Shown: positions 18,567-26,707 of the stretch, one piece after another
Numbering within the stretch: position 1 is the first letter of the stretch
Layout: the number at the start of each line of letters is the position of its first letter
Assembly: GCF_900094705.1 (NCBI RefSeq)
Contig: NZ_FMAR01000016.1
Location: 62,001-126,000, forward strand
Length of the DNA stretch: 64,000 nucleotides
Source: Chitinophaga costaii
GTDB taxonomy: Bacteria > Bacteroidota > Bacteroidia > Chitinophagales > Chitinophagaceae
Reading direction: 5' to 3'
Position numbers and translations under genes: made by a program
Notes under the pieces: model-generated
Database searches by the model: none
What the model saw: only the letters and a program-made list of their open reading frames with translations
Told to the model about the DNA's origin: nothing

Positions 18567-19439
18567 TTATTTGGTATCGGCTATATAATCATCGATTTCT
18601 TTGATCAATGCCGGATCTTTTACATTTTGTTTGCAGCGCTCAAATAACTGCACTGCTTTTTCTTTGTTGCCCATCCCCTTGTATGCTTCTGCCAGTACGA
18701 ATAAGGCCTTTACATTGTCCGGGTGATTTTTGAGAACGCCTTCCAGCCGGTCTATCGCCTTGTCATACTGACCGGAGGTGATGGCCAGGTTGGCCAGGGT
18801 AACCTGTGCGTCCAGATTTTCCGGGTTTTTCTCCACTACGGCACGCAGCTTACCTACCCCTACCATTGGTTCCCCACTTTGCATATAAGCAAGCGCTTGG
18901 GAAATCCGGAGCGAGTCGTTATCAGGATTCAATTCAATGGATTTATCGTAGAGGGCAATAGCCTGCTGCGCTTCCCATTTGGCAAGGTCCTGGTTATCGA
19001 CTTGCTGTAGGTCTGTCAAAAATAAATTGGCTGCAAAGGTGAGGCTTTTTTCGGAATTTTCCAATTTGGCCGCTTCGCCGAGGTAATAGGCGGCCAGCGG
19101 CGGCTGGTGTAGGCTATCCCAGGCCGACGCAAGTTCGTGGAATACATTTGCCTGCTGGGCTTTTACATCGCCCCGCACCACTTTGTTTTCCAGTGATGTA
19201 ATCTTAATCAGGCTGGAGGCCGGTACGTTTTGCTTGGCCTGCGCCAGCAAATCTTTGAAATCAATAGCAACACCGGGCTGCCCGCCACCCATCATAGGGG
19301 CTGCGGCAGCAGTAGTAGCAGTACGCTTGTCTGGCTTGGGCACAGTACGTCCAAATGCAAACAACAACACAACGGCAACAATGCCGACACCGGTAAGGAG
19401 AACTTGAGATTTTCGCACACCTAAATTATTAGGCTGCAA
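18567..19439 (-). CDS. Membrane-anchored tetratricopeptide repeat protein
   Basis: 290 residues: an N-terminal transmembrane anchor at about 12-30, a linker rich in Ala, Gly and Thr, then at least four TPR units between about 90 and 280 (for example LDAQVTLANLAITSGQYDKA and VKALFVLAEAYKGMGNKEKA). TPRs mediate protein contacts; partner unknown. The gene starts 5 bases after the HU stop and precedes the small basic protein by 30 bases, so the three are likely one operon. A short periplasmic-facing scaffold role is inference from topology. Confidence 0.85.
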   Translation of the reverse strand: MQPNNLGVRKSQVLLTGVGIVAVVLLFAFGRTVPKPDKRTATTAAAAPMMGGGQPGVAIDFKDLLAQAKQNVPASSLIKITSLENKVVRGDVKAQQANVFHELASAWDSLHQPPLAAYYLGEAAKLENSEKSLTFAANLFLTDLQQVDNQDLAKWEAQQAIALYDKSIELNPDNDSLRISQALAYMQSGEPMVGVGKLRAVVEKNPENLDAQVTLANLAITSGQYDKAIDRLEGVLKNHPDNVKALFVLAEAYKGMGNKEKAVQLFERCKQNVKDPALIKEIDDYIADTK

Positions 19440-19444
19440 AATTA

Positions 19445-19729
19445 CTAACTTTTAAGCTTCTTTACTTCGGCTACGAATTCTTTTGAAGGCTTGAACGCGG
19501 GGATGAAGTGCTCCGGGATCTCAACAGCCACATTTTTCTTAATGTTACGGCCTATCTTAGCCGCACGCTTCTTGGTAATAAAACTACCAAAACCGCGAAT
19601 GTAAATGTGTTCGCCATTAGCCAAAGCCTCTTTCACTTCCTTGAACATAGCTTCAAGTGTTACCAACACATCAACTTTAGGTATGCCTGTTTTCTCAGCA
19701 ATGTTGTTAATTAAGTCAGCTTTTCTCAT
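19445..19729 (-). CDS. HU-family DNA-binding protein
   Basis: 94 residues, the normal length for HU/IHF. It shows the dimerisation helices (MRKADLINNIAEKTGIPKVDVLVTLEAMF in pieces) and the DNA-contacting arm with RGFGSF and KRAAKIGRNIKKN before the C-terminal helix. It bends and compacts DNA in the nucleoid. It is the first gene of a minus-strand operon and stands back to back with mutY. On the minus strand TTAG-N19-TAACTTTA upstream resembles a Bacteroidota promoter. Confidence 0.95.
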   Translation of the reverse strand: MRKADLINNIAEKTGIPKVDVLVTLEAMFKEVKEALANGEHIYIRGFGSFITKKRAAKIGRNIKKNVAVEIPEHFIPAFKPSKEFVAEVKKLKS

Positions 19730-19921
19730 ATTGAAGCGGAGGATTACTTTGTTCGTAAAGTTATTTAAAAAAATTCTAATTGCTAACTTTCACCCAAATA
19801 TATTTTATCTTTTTTCCTCATAACTGAATCATTGATAATTAACGTTCCTTTGCCATGCGGGAATAAAATAAAATCGCAGGAAATGCACTACAGTATTGAA
19901 TTTCAACATACATAACCACTT

Positions 19922-21007
19922 ATGAAACGGGCTGGAAAAGCTTTTTTTACCGAAAATCTGCTGATTTGGAACAGTGAAATTAATACCAGAAATATGCCCT
20001 GGAAGGGGGAGAAAGACCCTTACCGCATCTGGCTGTCCGAAATCATCCTTCAACAAACCCGCGTAGAACAGGGATGGCCCTATTACGAGCGCTTTATAAA
20101 GGCTTATCCCACGGTGAACCACTTGGCCCGCGCCAGCGATGATGAGGTGTTCCGCCACTGGCAAGGCCTGGGTTATTATAACCGCTGCCGTAATATGTTG
20201 GCAGCCGCCAGAACCATATCAAAGGATTACCAGGGTCAATTTCCCCATACCTATGAAAGTATACTGGCCCTTAAAGGGGTAGGCGCCTACACCGCTGCTG
20301 CTATTGCCAGCTTTGCTTATGGCTTGCCACACGCCGTGGTAGATGGTAATGTGTACCGTGTGCTGGCCCGCTATTTCGGCATACAAACGCCTACCGATAC
20401 TACGGAAGGTAAAAAGGAATTTACCCTGCTGGCTGGAGAACTATTGGACAAAACACAGAGCGCCGCTTACAATCAGGCCATTATGGACTTTGGCGCGGTA
20501 GTGTGTAAGCCGCAACAGCCTGCCTGCTCCTCCTGTCCTCTCAGCACACAATGCCTGGCCTATCAAACCGGCCGCGTGGAGCAACTGCCATTGAAAACCA
20601 AAAAAATTATGATCCGGCAACGGTTCTTTTATTATATTATATTAATATACAACAAACAGGTATATATTCGCAAGCGAAAAGAAAAAGATATCTGGCAAAA
20701 TCTTCATGAATTTATCTTGCTGGAGCAACCTTGCCCGGTTACACAGGCGGAGCTGCTGGCTTCCGAAGGATATAGGGCAGCACTACCCGGGGTAAGCTTT
20801 AAGGTGGAAGGCCTGTCGGCCCCGTATAAGCAACAGCTCACCCACCAAACCATCATTGCCCAGTTCCTGACCTTGCGGGGCAAAGGCAGGGCACCGGCGC
20901 TGGAAGGCTACCAACTGGTGCCGCAATCGATGCTGAACGATTATGCCTTTCCAAAAACAATCACGAGTTATCTTGAAAAAAGTGCACTGGGGCTTACGCT
21001 TTTTTAG
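19922..21007 (+). CDS. mutY: A/G-specific adenine DNA glycosylase
   Basis: 361 residues. The HhH-GPD glycosylase domain (about 10-215) has the catalytic Glu in SEIILQQTRVEQ, the helix-hairpin-helix LKGVGAYTAAAIAS and the catalytic Asp in VVDGNVYRVLARY. A C-X6-C-X2-C-X5-C cluster motif (CKPQQPACSSCPLSTQC) binds [4Fe-4S]. The C-terminal Nudix-like domain (about 235-355) recognises 8-oxoguanine. The enzyme removes A mispaired with 8-oxoG. It begins the mutY-ssb-gldE-gldD order seen widely in Bacteroidota. Confidence 0.95.
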   Translation: MKRAGKAFFTENLLIWNSEINTRNMPWKGEKDPYRIWLSEIILQQTRVEQGWPYYERFIKAYPTVNHLARASDDEVFRHWQGLGYYNRCRNMLAAARTISKDYQGQFPHTYESILALKGVGAYTAAAIASFAYGLPHAVVDGNVYRVLARYFGIQTPTDTTEGKKEFTLLAGELLDKTQSAAYNQAIMDFGAVVCKPQQPACSSCPLSTQCLAYQTGRVEQLPLKTKKIMIRQRFFYYIILIYNKQVYIRKRKEKDIWQNLHEFILLEQPCPVTQAELLASEGYRAALPGVSFKVEGLSAPYKQQLTHQTIIAQFLTLRGKGRAPALEGYQLVPQSMLNDYAFPKTITSYLEKSALGLTLF

Positions 21008-21520
21008 GGAGTTGGCACACTTTTATCCTGACTTATATTAAACGTGGAGTTGGCCTTACCTACATGTTCCAACGCTTTTACCCAGGGATAGATGAGGCTT
21101 TGAGTTGCTTTACCTACGCATTCCATCACGTTTACCCAGGTTATGACTGGATGTTGTATGCCTTCTTAGTGAAGGGAGGATGCAGGCACACAGGGGTAAA
21201 AGGTCCGTTTTGCACCAATTCAGGTACCATCAAACAAACAATATCGCGGCATTCTCTTAAATCTGCTTGTTTCTTAAACAAAAATGCGAAATTGGAACTT
21301 ATTCCACGTGCTCATTTCCGCCTGCACTACCGGCTATATCAGAAAGAGGAACACTTCCCGGTTACCGTAAAAGTGATGGTGCGAAAATGGCTAAAGATAA
21401 TGGCATTCAATACGTGTCGTTTTTTGTTTAAAATCGGCCTGAACTTTGCATTTGCAGCCGCAGGAACGTGAAAAAAAAACGCTGGATCAAAAAAAACATT
21501 AACTTTAGAAAGGTGGTTTT
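21008..21520. other. 513-base gap between mutY and ssb
   Basis: No convincing gene. A 135-codon frame (21064-21471, plus) exists, but its composition is unlike neighbours and I recognise no family. It does contain the 54-base duplication noted separately. Just before ssb a TAACTTTA box (21500-21507) may be a promoter element. Confidence 0.5.
21056..21157 (+). repeat. 54-base imperfect tandem duplication
   Basis: TTACCTAC recurs at 21056 and 21110, a 54-base period (18 codons). Each copy continues with a similar 30-base stretch containing TTTACCCAGG. In frame with the ATG at 21064 the copies read TYMFQRFYPGID and TYAFHHVYPGYD, so the repeat keeps a reading frame. Confidence 0.5.
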
Positions 21521-21565
21521 ATGAACGAAGAATTCATTATCAATAGCAAAAACCTACAATCATGA
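21521..21565 (+). CDS. Candidate 14-residue leader peptide overlapping the ssb start
   Basis: ATG at 21521 opens MNEEFIINSKNLQS and stops at TGA 21563-21565, which overlaps the ssb ATG (ATGA, 21562-21565). An AAAGGTGG Shine-Dalgarno-like run (21509-21516) lies just upstream, which is unusual in Bacteroidota, where SD sequences are generally rare. The arrangement suggests translational coupling to ssb. Too short for family evidence. Confidence 0.4.
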   Translation: MNEEFIINSKNLQS

Positions 21566-22026
21566 GAGGCGTCAATAAAGTAATGTTGATAGGCAATTTA
21601 GGACGGGACCCGGATGTGCAATTTTTAGAAGGTAACATCGCAGTAGCTAAGTTTTCCCTGGCTACCACCGAAACATTTAAAGACAGGGCAGGCAAGCTAA
21701 TCTCCCAAACTGAATGGCATACAGTAGTACTATGGCGCGGGCTGGCCGAATTGGCCCAAAAATACCTGCACAAAGGCAGCCTCGTATACATTGAAGGACG
21801 CCTGCGTACCCGTAGCTGGGAAGACAAGGAAGGGAACAAGAAGTTTGCCACCGAAGTGGTGGGTGATAACCTTGTAATGCTGGACAAACGGCTGGACCTG
21901 AACAGTTCCGAACATGGCATCAGCAGCCACCAGGGCGGATCCGGCACCAGTAATAACGGCGAAACGTTCCCCAACATGGAACTGCCCCCCTCCATGAACG
22001 AACCTGCAGGCGACTTACCATTTTAA
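21562..22026 (+). CDS. ssb: Single-stranded DNA-binding protein
   Basis: 154 residues with the OB fold in the first 105 (MRGVNKVMLIGNLGRDPD, then WHTVVLWRGLAELAQKYLHKGS) and a flexible Gly/Ser/Asn-rich linker ending in the acidic tip GDLPF, which recruits replication and repair partners. It coats single-stranded DNA as a tetramer. It follows mutY after 554 bases and precedes gldE by 132 bases, the conserved Bacteroidota order. The ATG start overlaps the stop of a possible leader peptide. Confidence 0.95.
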   Translation: MRGVNKVMLIGNLGRDPDVQFLEGNIAVAKFSLATTETFKDRAGKLISQTEWHTVVLWRGLAELAQKYLHKGSLVYIEGRLRTRSWEDKEGNKKFATEVVGDNLVMLDKRLDLNSSEHGISSHQGGSGTSNNGETFPNMELPPSMNEPAGDLPF

Positions 22027-22158
22027 TTACTCATTTTCTTAACTTTACATATCATAATATAGGTGCGCCCCTCTGTTTGGCCAACTTATATACCTATCTT
22101 TACTTCATATGGGAAAGCGATTCAATCACGCGGCTGAATTACTTTCCCTTATTTTTGA

Positions 22159-23541
22159 GTGGTTCTATTAAAGCACATTACTTTGGAAATCCAATCGGCA
22201 AGCATTTTATCCACCGGACATTTTTTATTACAGGCGCCACCCATTACGCCCAACGTAGTGGTTTACCTGCTCGTTATTTTCCTGGTACTCTTGCTGGCAT
22301 TCATTGTATCCGGATCGGAAGTGGCTTTTTTATCACTAAATTATAAAGACCTGAACGTACTTAAAACCCGGCAAAACGTTTCTGGTAAACTGATCATCAA
22401 ACTGCTGGAAAAGCCCAAATCCCTTTTAGCCAGCCTGCAAATTTCCAGCATCCTGCTCAGCATTGCCTTCATTTTTATTACCAATTATCTTTTCCAGCTA
22501 CTCATTAAGTCTTCTACTACCGAGACTTTCCTGGAAATGATTTCCGTGCCCGTGCGGATTATAATCATCTGCGCCGTACTGCTGTTTTTCGGACAGGTAT
22601 TGCCCCGCACTTGGGCCGCCCAGAATAACATTCGCTTTGCTACTTATTTTGCCTGGTTCATTAATATTATACACGCCACGCTGGAGCCGGTGAGCGATTT
22701 CTTCGTAGGCCTGAGTGGTAATATCGAAGACAAGCTTTTTCACCGCAACCTTGGCGCTGTAAACTACCAGGAGATAGACGATGCCATTGAGGCCAGTGTA
22801 GACGCCACCACCAGCCAGGAAGAGAAAAATATCCTGAAAGGCATCCTTAAGTTTGGCAACATTACCGTAAAACAAATTATGCGCGCCCGCCTGGATGTGA
22901 ACGGGGTAGAGTACGACTCCTCCCTGTCTGAACTGATTAAGCGTGTAGCAGATTTGCAATTTAGCCGCCTGCCGGTATATAAGGGCAACCTCGATAACAT
23001 TGTGGGCGTTATCCATACCAAAGACCTGCTGCCTTACCTGGATAAGCCAGATACTTTCGACTGGCACGAGGTGATGCGCCAACCTTTTTTTGTACACGGC
23101 CACAAATTAATTGAAGACCTGCTCGGCGAATTCCAGAGCCGCCGCATACATTTTGCCGTGGTGGTAGATGAATTTGGCGGTACCTCCGGGATTGTAACCC
23201 TGGAGGATATCATGGAAGAAGTGATAGGGGATATCAAGGATGAATTTGACGAAGATGAGTTCCACTACAACAAGGTGGATAACGATACCTATGTATTTGA
23301 GGGCAAGATCATGCTGAATGATGCCTGCCGGATCATGAACATTCGTCCGGACACTTTCGAGGCCGTGAAGGGCGAAAGCGATTCTATCGGTGGCCTGATC
23401 CTGGAACTGGCGGGAAAATTTCCCGAAGAAAATAGCGTCATTACCTATGGCGATTACGACTTTACCGTACTGGAAGTGGCCAAAATGCGCGTTCAGAAAG
23501 TGCAGGTGAGCTTGAAGCATGGCATTACCAAATCTGAATAA
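22159..23541 (+). CDS. gldE: Gliding motility-associated protein GldE (CorC/HlyC-type)
   Basis: 460 residues: four transmembrane segments of a DUF21/CNNM domain (about 30-190), a CBS pair (about 220-350) and a CorC_HlyC C-terminal domain (about 365-450, with SIGGLILELAGKFP). It is homologous to CorC/TlyC membrane proteins linked to magnesium or cobalt efflux. Next to gldD and after ssb this is the standard GldE, needed with GldD for gliding and type IX secretion in Flavobacterium. The frame starts at GTG 22159; a TTG at 22183 is an alternative. It overlaps no gene and is 6 bases from gldD. Confidence 0.92.
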   Translation: MVLLKHITLEIQSASILSTGHFLLQAPPITPNVVVYLLVIFLVLLLAFIVSGSEVAFLSLNYKDLNVLKTRQNVSGKLIIKLLEKPKSLLASLQISSILLSIAFIFITNYLFQLLIKSSTTETFLEMISVPVRIIIICAVLLFFGQVLPRTWAAQNNIRFATYFAWFINIIHATLEPVSDFFVGLSGNIEDKLFHRNLGAVNYQEIDDAIEASVDATTSQEEKNILKGILKFGNITVKQIMRARLDVNGVEYDSSLSELIKRVADLQFSRLPVYKGNLDNIVGVIHTKDLLPYLDKPDTFDWHEVMRQPFFVHGHKLIEDLLGEFQSRRIHFAVVVDEFGGTSGIVTLEDIMEEVIGDIKDEFDEDEFHYNKVDNDTYVFEGKIMLNDACRIMNIRPDTFEAVKGESDSIGGLILELAGKFPEENSVITYGDYDFTVLEVAKMRVQKVQVSLKHGITKSE

Positions 23542-23547
23542 ATTATC

Positions 23548-24147
23548 GTGAATACATTACTGCGTTTATTGGCCAGCAGCGCCCTGCTGCTGGTACTCCT
23601 TGCTGGTTGCGACCCGGTATTCACGCCTAAGCCAAGGGGGTATTTTAAAATGAAATTCCCGGAAAGAAAGTACCGCGTGTTCGATCAGCCGGGTTATCCT
23701 TATACTTTCGAGTATCCGGTATATGCCAACGTGGTAAAAGACTCTCTTTTCTTTGGCGAAAAGGCTGAAAACCCCTGGTGGATAAATCTGGAATTTCCTA
23801 CACTCAATGGGAAGGTGTATATGAGCTATAAGGTAATCGGCGCCGGCGATAACAGCTATGAGAAGTTGGTGAACGACGCGTTTAAGCTTACTTATAAACA
23901 TACCTACAAGGCATCTGCCATCGATGAAAAACCCATTCATACGCCCAATGATGTGTATGGCCTTTTCTATAATGTGTCTGGCGATGCTGCTTCCGCTAAG
24001 CAATTTTATGCCACCGACAGTGTGAAACATTTCCTGCGCGGTGCACTGTATTTCGATGCTACGCCCAATGCAGATTCCCTGGCACCCGTACACCAGTTTC
24101 TCCAGGAAGATATGTGGCACCTGGTGCAAACCCTGAAATGGAGATAG
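23548..24147 (+). CDS. gldD: Gliding motility lipoprotein GldD
   Basis: 199 residues from a GTG start, with a signal peptide and lipobox LLAGC (Cys21). The mature part begins DPVFTPKPRGYFKMKFPERKY, matching the conserved GldD opening, and has no transmembrane helix. GldD is a cell-envelope lipoprotein required for gliding, chitin use and type IX secretion in Flavobacterium; its biochemical job is unknown. It sits 6 bases after gldE and is surely cotranscribed with it. Confidence 0.92.
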   Translation: MNTLLRLLASSALLLVLLAGCDPVFTPKPRGYFKMKFPERKYRVFDQPGYPYTFEYPVYANVVKDSLFFGEKAENPWWINLEFPTLNGKVYMSYKVIGAGDNSYEKLVNDAFKLTYKHTYKASAIDEKPIHTPNDVYGLFYNVSGDAASAKQFYATDSVKHFLRGALYFDATPNADSLAPVHQFLQEDMWHLVQTLKWR

Positions 24148-24160
24148 CGAGGGGGCTGTA

Positions 24161-24190
24161 TTGCAAACACCCGCATTTCCTGTAACTTTG
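24161..24190 (+). promoter_or_regulatory. Bacteroidota-type promoter of the DUF3109 gene
   Basis: TTG at 24161-24163 and TAACTTTG at 24183-24190 are separated by 19 bases, matching the -33 TTTG / -7 TAnnTTTG consensus of the primary sigma factor. The predicted start is near 24197, about 20 bases before the ATG at 24218. Confidence 0.65.
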
Positions 24191-24217
24191 TGACAGCCTT
24201 CATGCCCGGCTTTTGCT

Positions 24218-24799
24218 ATGATCATAATAGACGACAAATACATTAGTGACGAAATAGTAGAGGAGCAGTTCGTTTGCAATCTGAGCGCCTGCAAAGGAGC
24301 CTGCTGCGTGGCCGGCGACTGCGGCGCGCCGTTGAACAATGCCGAAACTAAAACACTTAAAAAGATTTATCCTGCCATTAAATCCTATCTCCGCCCCGAA
24401 GGTATCGCCGAGATAGAGAAAACGGGCTATCATACCATAGACGATGAGTATGGGTATGTAACGCCCATCGTGAATGGCGGTATCTGCGCTTATGCCACGG
24501 TAAATGAATACGGCATTACCGGCTGCGGCATCGAAAAGGCTTATAACGATGGTAAGGTGCATTTTAAGAAACCCATCTCCTGCCACCTCTACCCTATCCG
24601 CATCAAAAAATACGACAACTGGGAAGCCGTAAACTACGACCGCTGGGACGTATGCAAGGCCGCCTGTAAGAATGGCAAGGCCCTGAAAGTACCGGTGTAC
24701 CGCTTCCTGCGCGACGCCATTGTGCGCCACTACGGCCAGCCGTTTTATGATGTATTGGATAAAATAGCCCAAAAGTCGTTCCCCCGCCAGGATCAGTAA
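24218..24799 (+). CDS. DUF3109 cysteine-rich protein
   Basis: 193 residues, soluble, with cysteines arranged CNLSACKGACCVAGDCG at 19-35, CAY and GCGIEKAY in the middle, and CHLYPIRI and CKAACK later. The set suggests a bound metal or iron-sulfur centre, as in the YkgJ-like group. DUF3109 proteins are common in Bacteroidota and have no assigned reaction. The gene has its own consensus promoter just after gldD, so it is not simply part of the gld operon. Confidence 0.88.
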   Translation: MIIIDDKYISDEIVEEQFVCNLSACKGACCVAGDCGAPLNNAETKTLKKIYPAIKSYLRPEGIAEIEKTGYHTIDDEYGYVTPIVNGGICAYATVNEYGITGCGIEKAYNDGKVHFKKPISCHLYPIRIKKYDNWEAVNYDRWDVCKAACKNGKALKVPVYRFLRDAIVRHYGQPFYDVLDKIAQKSFPRQDQ

Positions 24800-24967
24800 T
24801 TTTGTCCATTTATAATATCGTATCAGTTTTTGACAAGAAATACCGCGCCCGTGGCCGGATTTTTGTTTAAACTTGCAGCAGGATAATCATACGGCATGGC
24901 CCATGACGGCCTACTGCCTTTCAACGTTTATCTTCACTTCATTTACTACTAACTAACTGACCCGCAT

Positions 24968-26344
24968 ATGCACCCATCTGCTTCCACTTTCCTGAAGGCG
25001 AGTGAAGAAAAGGCGGCCGATTTGCAGCACCGGCAAACCATTAATTATAACATCGGGAAATACAACGCTGCCGTAGTAGGCGGCAAAAAACAGTTTTCTG
25101 ATATCATGACCGCGCGCGAGCGGGCCAAGAATACCAAGTGGCGCGCCATTGAGCAACTCGACAAATACCTGGAAGATTTTGAATCTAACTTCATTAAACG
25201 CGGCGGGAAAGTGATCTGGGCGGAAACTGCCGAACAGGCCCTGGCCGAGATCCATGCTATTTGCAAGGCCAAAAACTGCAAGACCGTTGTCAAGAGCAAA
25301 TCGATGGCCACAGAAGAAATTCACCTCAATGATTTTCTGGCCAAACATAATATTGAATCGGTAGAAACAGATCTGGGCGAGTATATCCAACAACTGGATG
25401 AAGAACCGCCCTACCACATTGTAACGCCGGCCATGCACAAAAGCAAGGAAGACGTTGCAAAATTATTTGCCGAAAAACTCGGTACCGACCCTACCCTTAC
25501 GCCAGAACAGCTTACTCTGGTGGCCCGGGACACCCTGCGCGCCAAATATACCCAGGCGGAGATAGGCATTACCGGGGCCAATTTTATCATTGCAGACATT
25601 GGTGGCATTGCCATCACCGAAAATGAAGGCAATGCCCGCCTAACCACTTCCTTTCCCAAAACGCATATTGCGCTGGTGGGCCTTGAAAAAGTGCTACCCT
25701 CGATGAACGACCTGGCCCTTTTCTGGCCACTGCTAGCCACTTTCGGCACTGGGCAGCAAATCACTTCCTACAATACTATTATTACCGGCCCCCGCCAGGA
25801 AGGCGAAACCGATGGTCCTGATGAAATGTATGTGATAATCCTGGACAACGGGCGTACCAATATTTTGCAGGATGTGGAAGCCCGCGAGGCATTATACTGC
25901 ATCCGCTGCGGCTCCTGCCTGAATGCCTGCCCTGTGTATAAAAATATTGGCGGACATAGTTATGCAACCACTTATAGCGGCCCCATTGGATCGGTGATTA
26001 CGCCCTACCTGAAGGGGCTGGATAACTATATGCACCTGAGTTATGCATCGTCTCTTTGCGGCAACTGTACGGAGGTATGCCCTGTGCGCATTAACCTGCA
26101 TGAGCTATTGCTGCACAACCGGCACAAGGCGGTGGAGGAACATTTCACCAGTGGCGGGGAAAAACTCGCCTGGTATGGTTGGAAGCAGGCCAGCCTGCAC
26201 CGCAGCCTCATGAATGTGTCGGGTGGTAAAATGAAGAACTTCGTGATCAAGCGCCTCTTTGCAGGGGCCTGGGGGGCGGAACGCGCCCTGCCTATCTTTG
26301 CAGACAAATCGTTTAATCAACTCTGGAAGGAAAGAAGAAAATAA
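24968..26344 (+). CDS. lutB: LutB/LldF-type iron-sulfur protein of lactate utilisation
   Basis: 458 residues. The N-terminal LutB/LUD domain (about 60-300) is followed by two ferredoxin-like cluster motifs, CIRCGSCLNACPVY near 312 and CGNCTEVCPV near 360, then a C-terminal DUF3390-type helix region. LutB works with LutA and LutC to oxidise L-lactate to pyruvate; neither lutA nor lutC is adjacent here, so they may lie elsewhere. The gene has a 168-base leader region with no other gene and is followed by a terminator. Confidence 0.9.
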   Translation: MHPSASTFLKASEEKAADLQHRQTINYNIGKYNAAVVGGKKQFSDIMTARERAKNTKWRAIEQLDKYLEDFESNFIKRGGKVIWAETAEQALAEIHAICKAKNCKTVVKSKSMATEEIHLNDFLAKHNIESVETDLGEYIQQLDEEPPYHIVTPAMHKSKEDVAKLFAEKLGTDPTLTPEQLTLVARDTLRAKYTQAEIGITGANFIIADIGGIAITENEGNARLTTSFPKTHIALVGLEKVLPSMNDLALFWPLLATFGTGQQITSYNTIITGPRQEGETDGPDEMYVIILDNGRTNILQDVEAREALYCIRCGSCLNACPVYKNIGGHSYATTYSGPIGSVITPYLKGLDNYMHLSYASSLCGNCTEVCPVRINLHELLLHNRHKAVEEHFTSGGEKLAWYGWKQASLHRSLMNVSGGKMKNFVIKRLFAGAWGAERALPIFADKSFNQLWKERRK

Positions 26345-26411
26345 ACAGCATATACGGCCTTGCTGGTGGCTGTAACTTACTTCCAGCTAGGATTATCCCA
26401 TTGCAACACGA

Positions 26412-26448
26412 GCCTGCCGATTTTAAACCGGCAGGCCCGTGGGCTTTT
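26412..26448 (+). terminator. Intrinsic terminator of the LutB-type gene
   Basis: GCCTGCCG/CGGCAGGC arms with a 9-base loop, followed after a few bases by TTTTT. Confidence 0.65.
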
Positions 26449-26497
26449 TGGATCAATAGCTTTTTAGTATATTTATTACAACACAACGTTTCACCAT

Positions 26498-26701
26498 ATG
26501 ACACTGTTAGCTATTTTGTTGCCCTGGTTATCCTTCATTTTAAGAGGTCGCATTTTAACCGGCATTTTATGCCTGCTCCTGCAAATCACCATCATCGGGT
26601 GGATACCGGCCGCTATCTGGGCGGTAGTATCGCTCAGTGAGGCCCGGGAAAACCGACGCAACCGGAAGCTTATCCAGGCTATTAAGAACAGTAACCGGTA
26701 A
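26498..26701 (+). CDS. Pmp3/YqaE (UPF0057) small membrane protein
   Basis: 67 residues with two transmembrane helices (about 3-22 and 24-45) and the family signature LLPWLSFILRGR ... GWIPAAIWAV, followed by a charged tail. Pmp3-type proteolipids affect membrane potential and cation tolerance under salt or cold stress; the exact activity is unknown. It is a stand-alone gene converging on the TonB-like gene, with stops 6 bases apart. Confidence 0.85.
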   Translation: MTLLAILLPWLSFILRGRILTGILCLLLQITIIGWIPAAIWAVVSLSEARENRRNRKLIQAIKNSNR

Positions 26702-26707
26702 GGGCAA

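Noticed and set aside
21064-21471. 135-codon frame between mutY and ssb
   Set aside because: Composition is poor and no family is recognised. Kept only as the carrier of the 54-base repeat.
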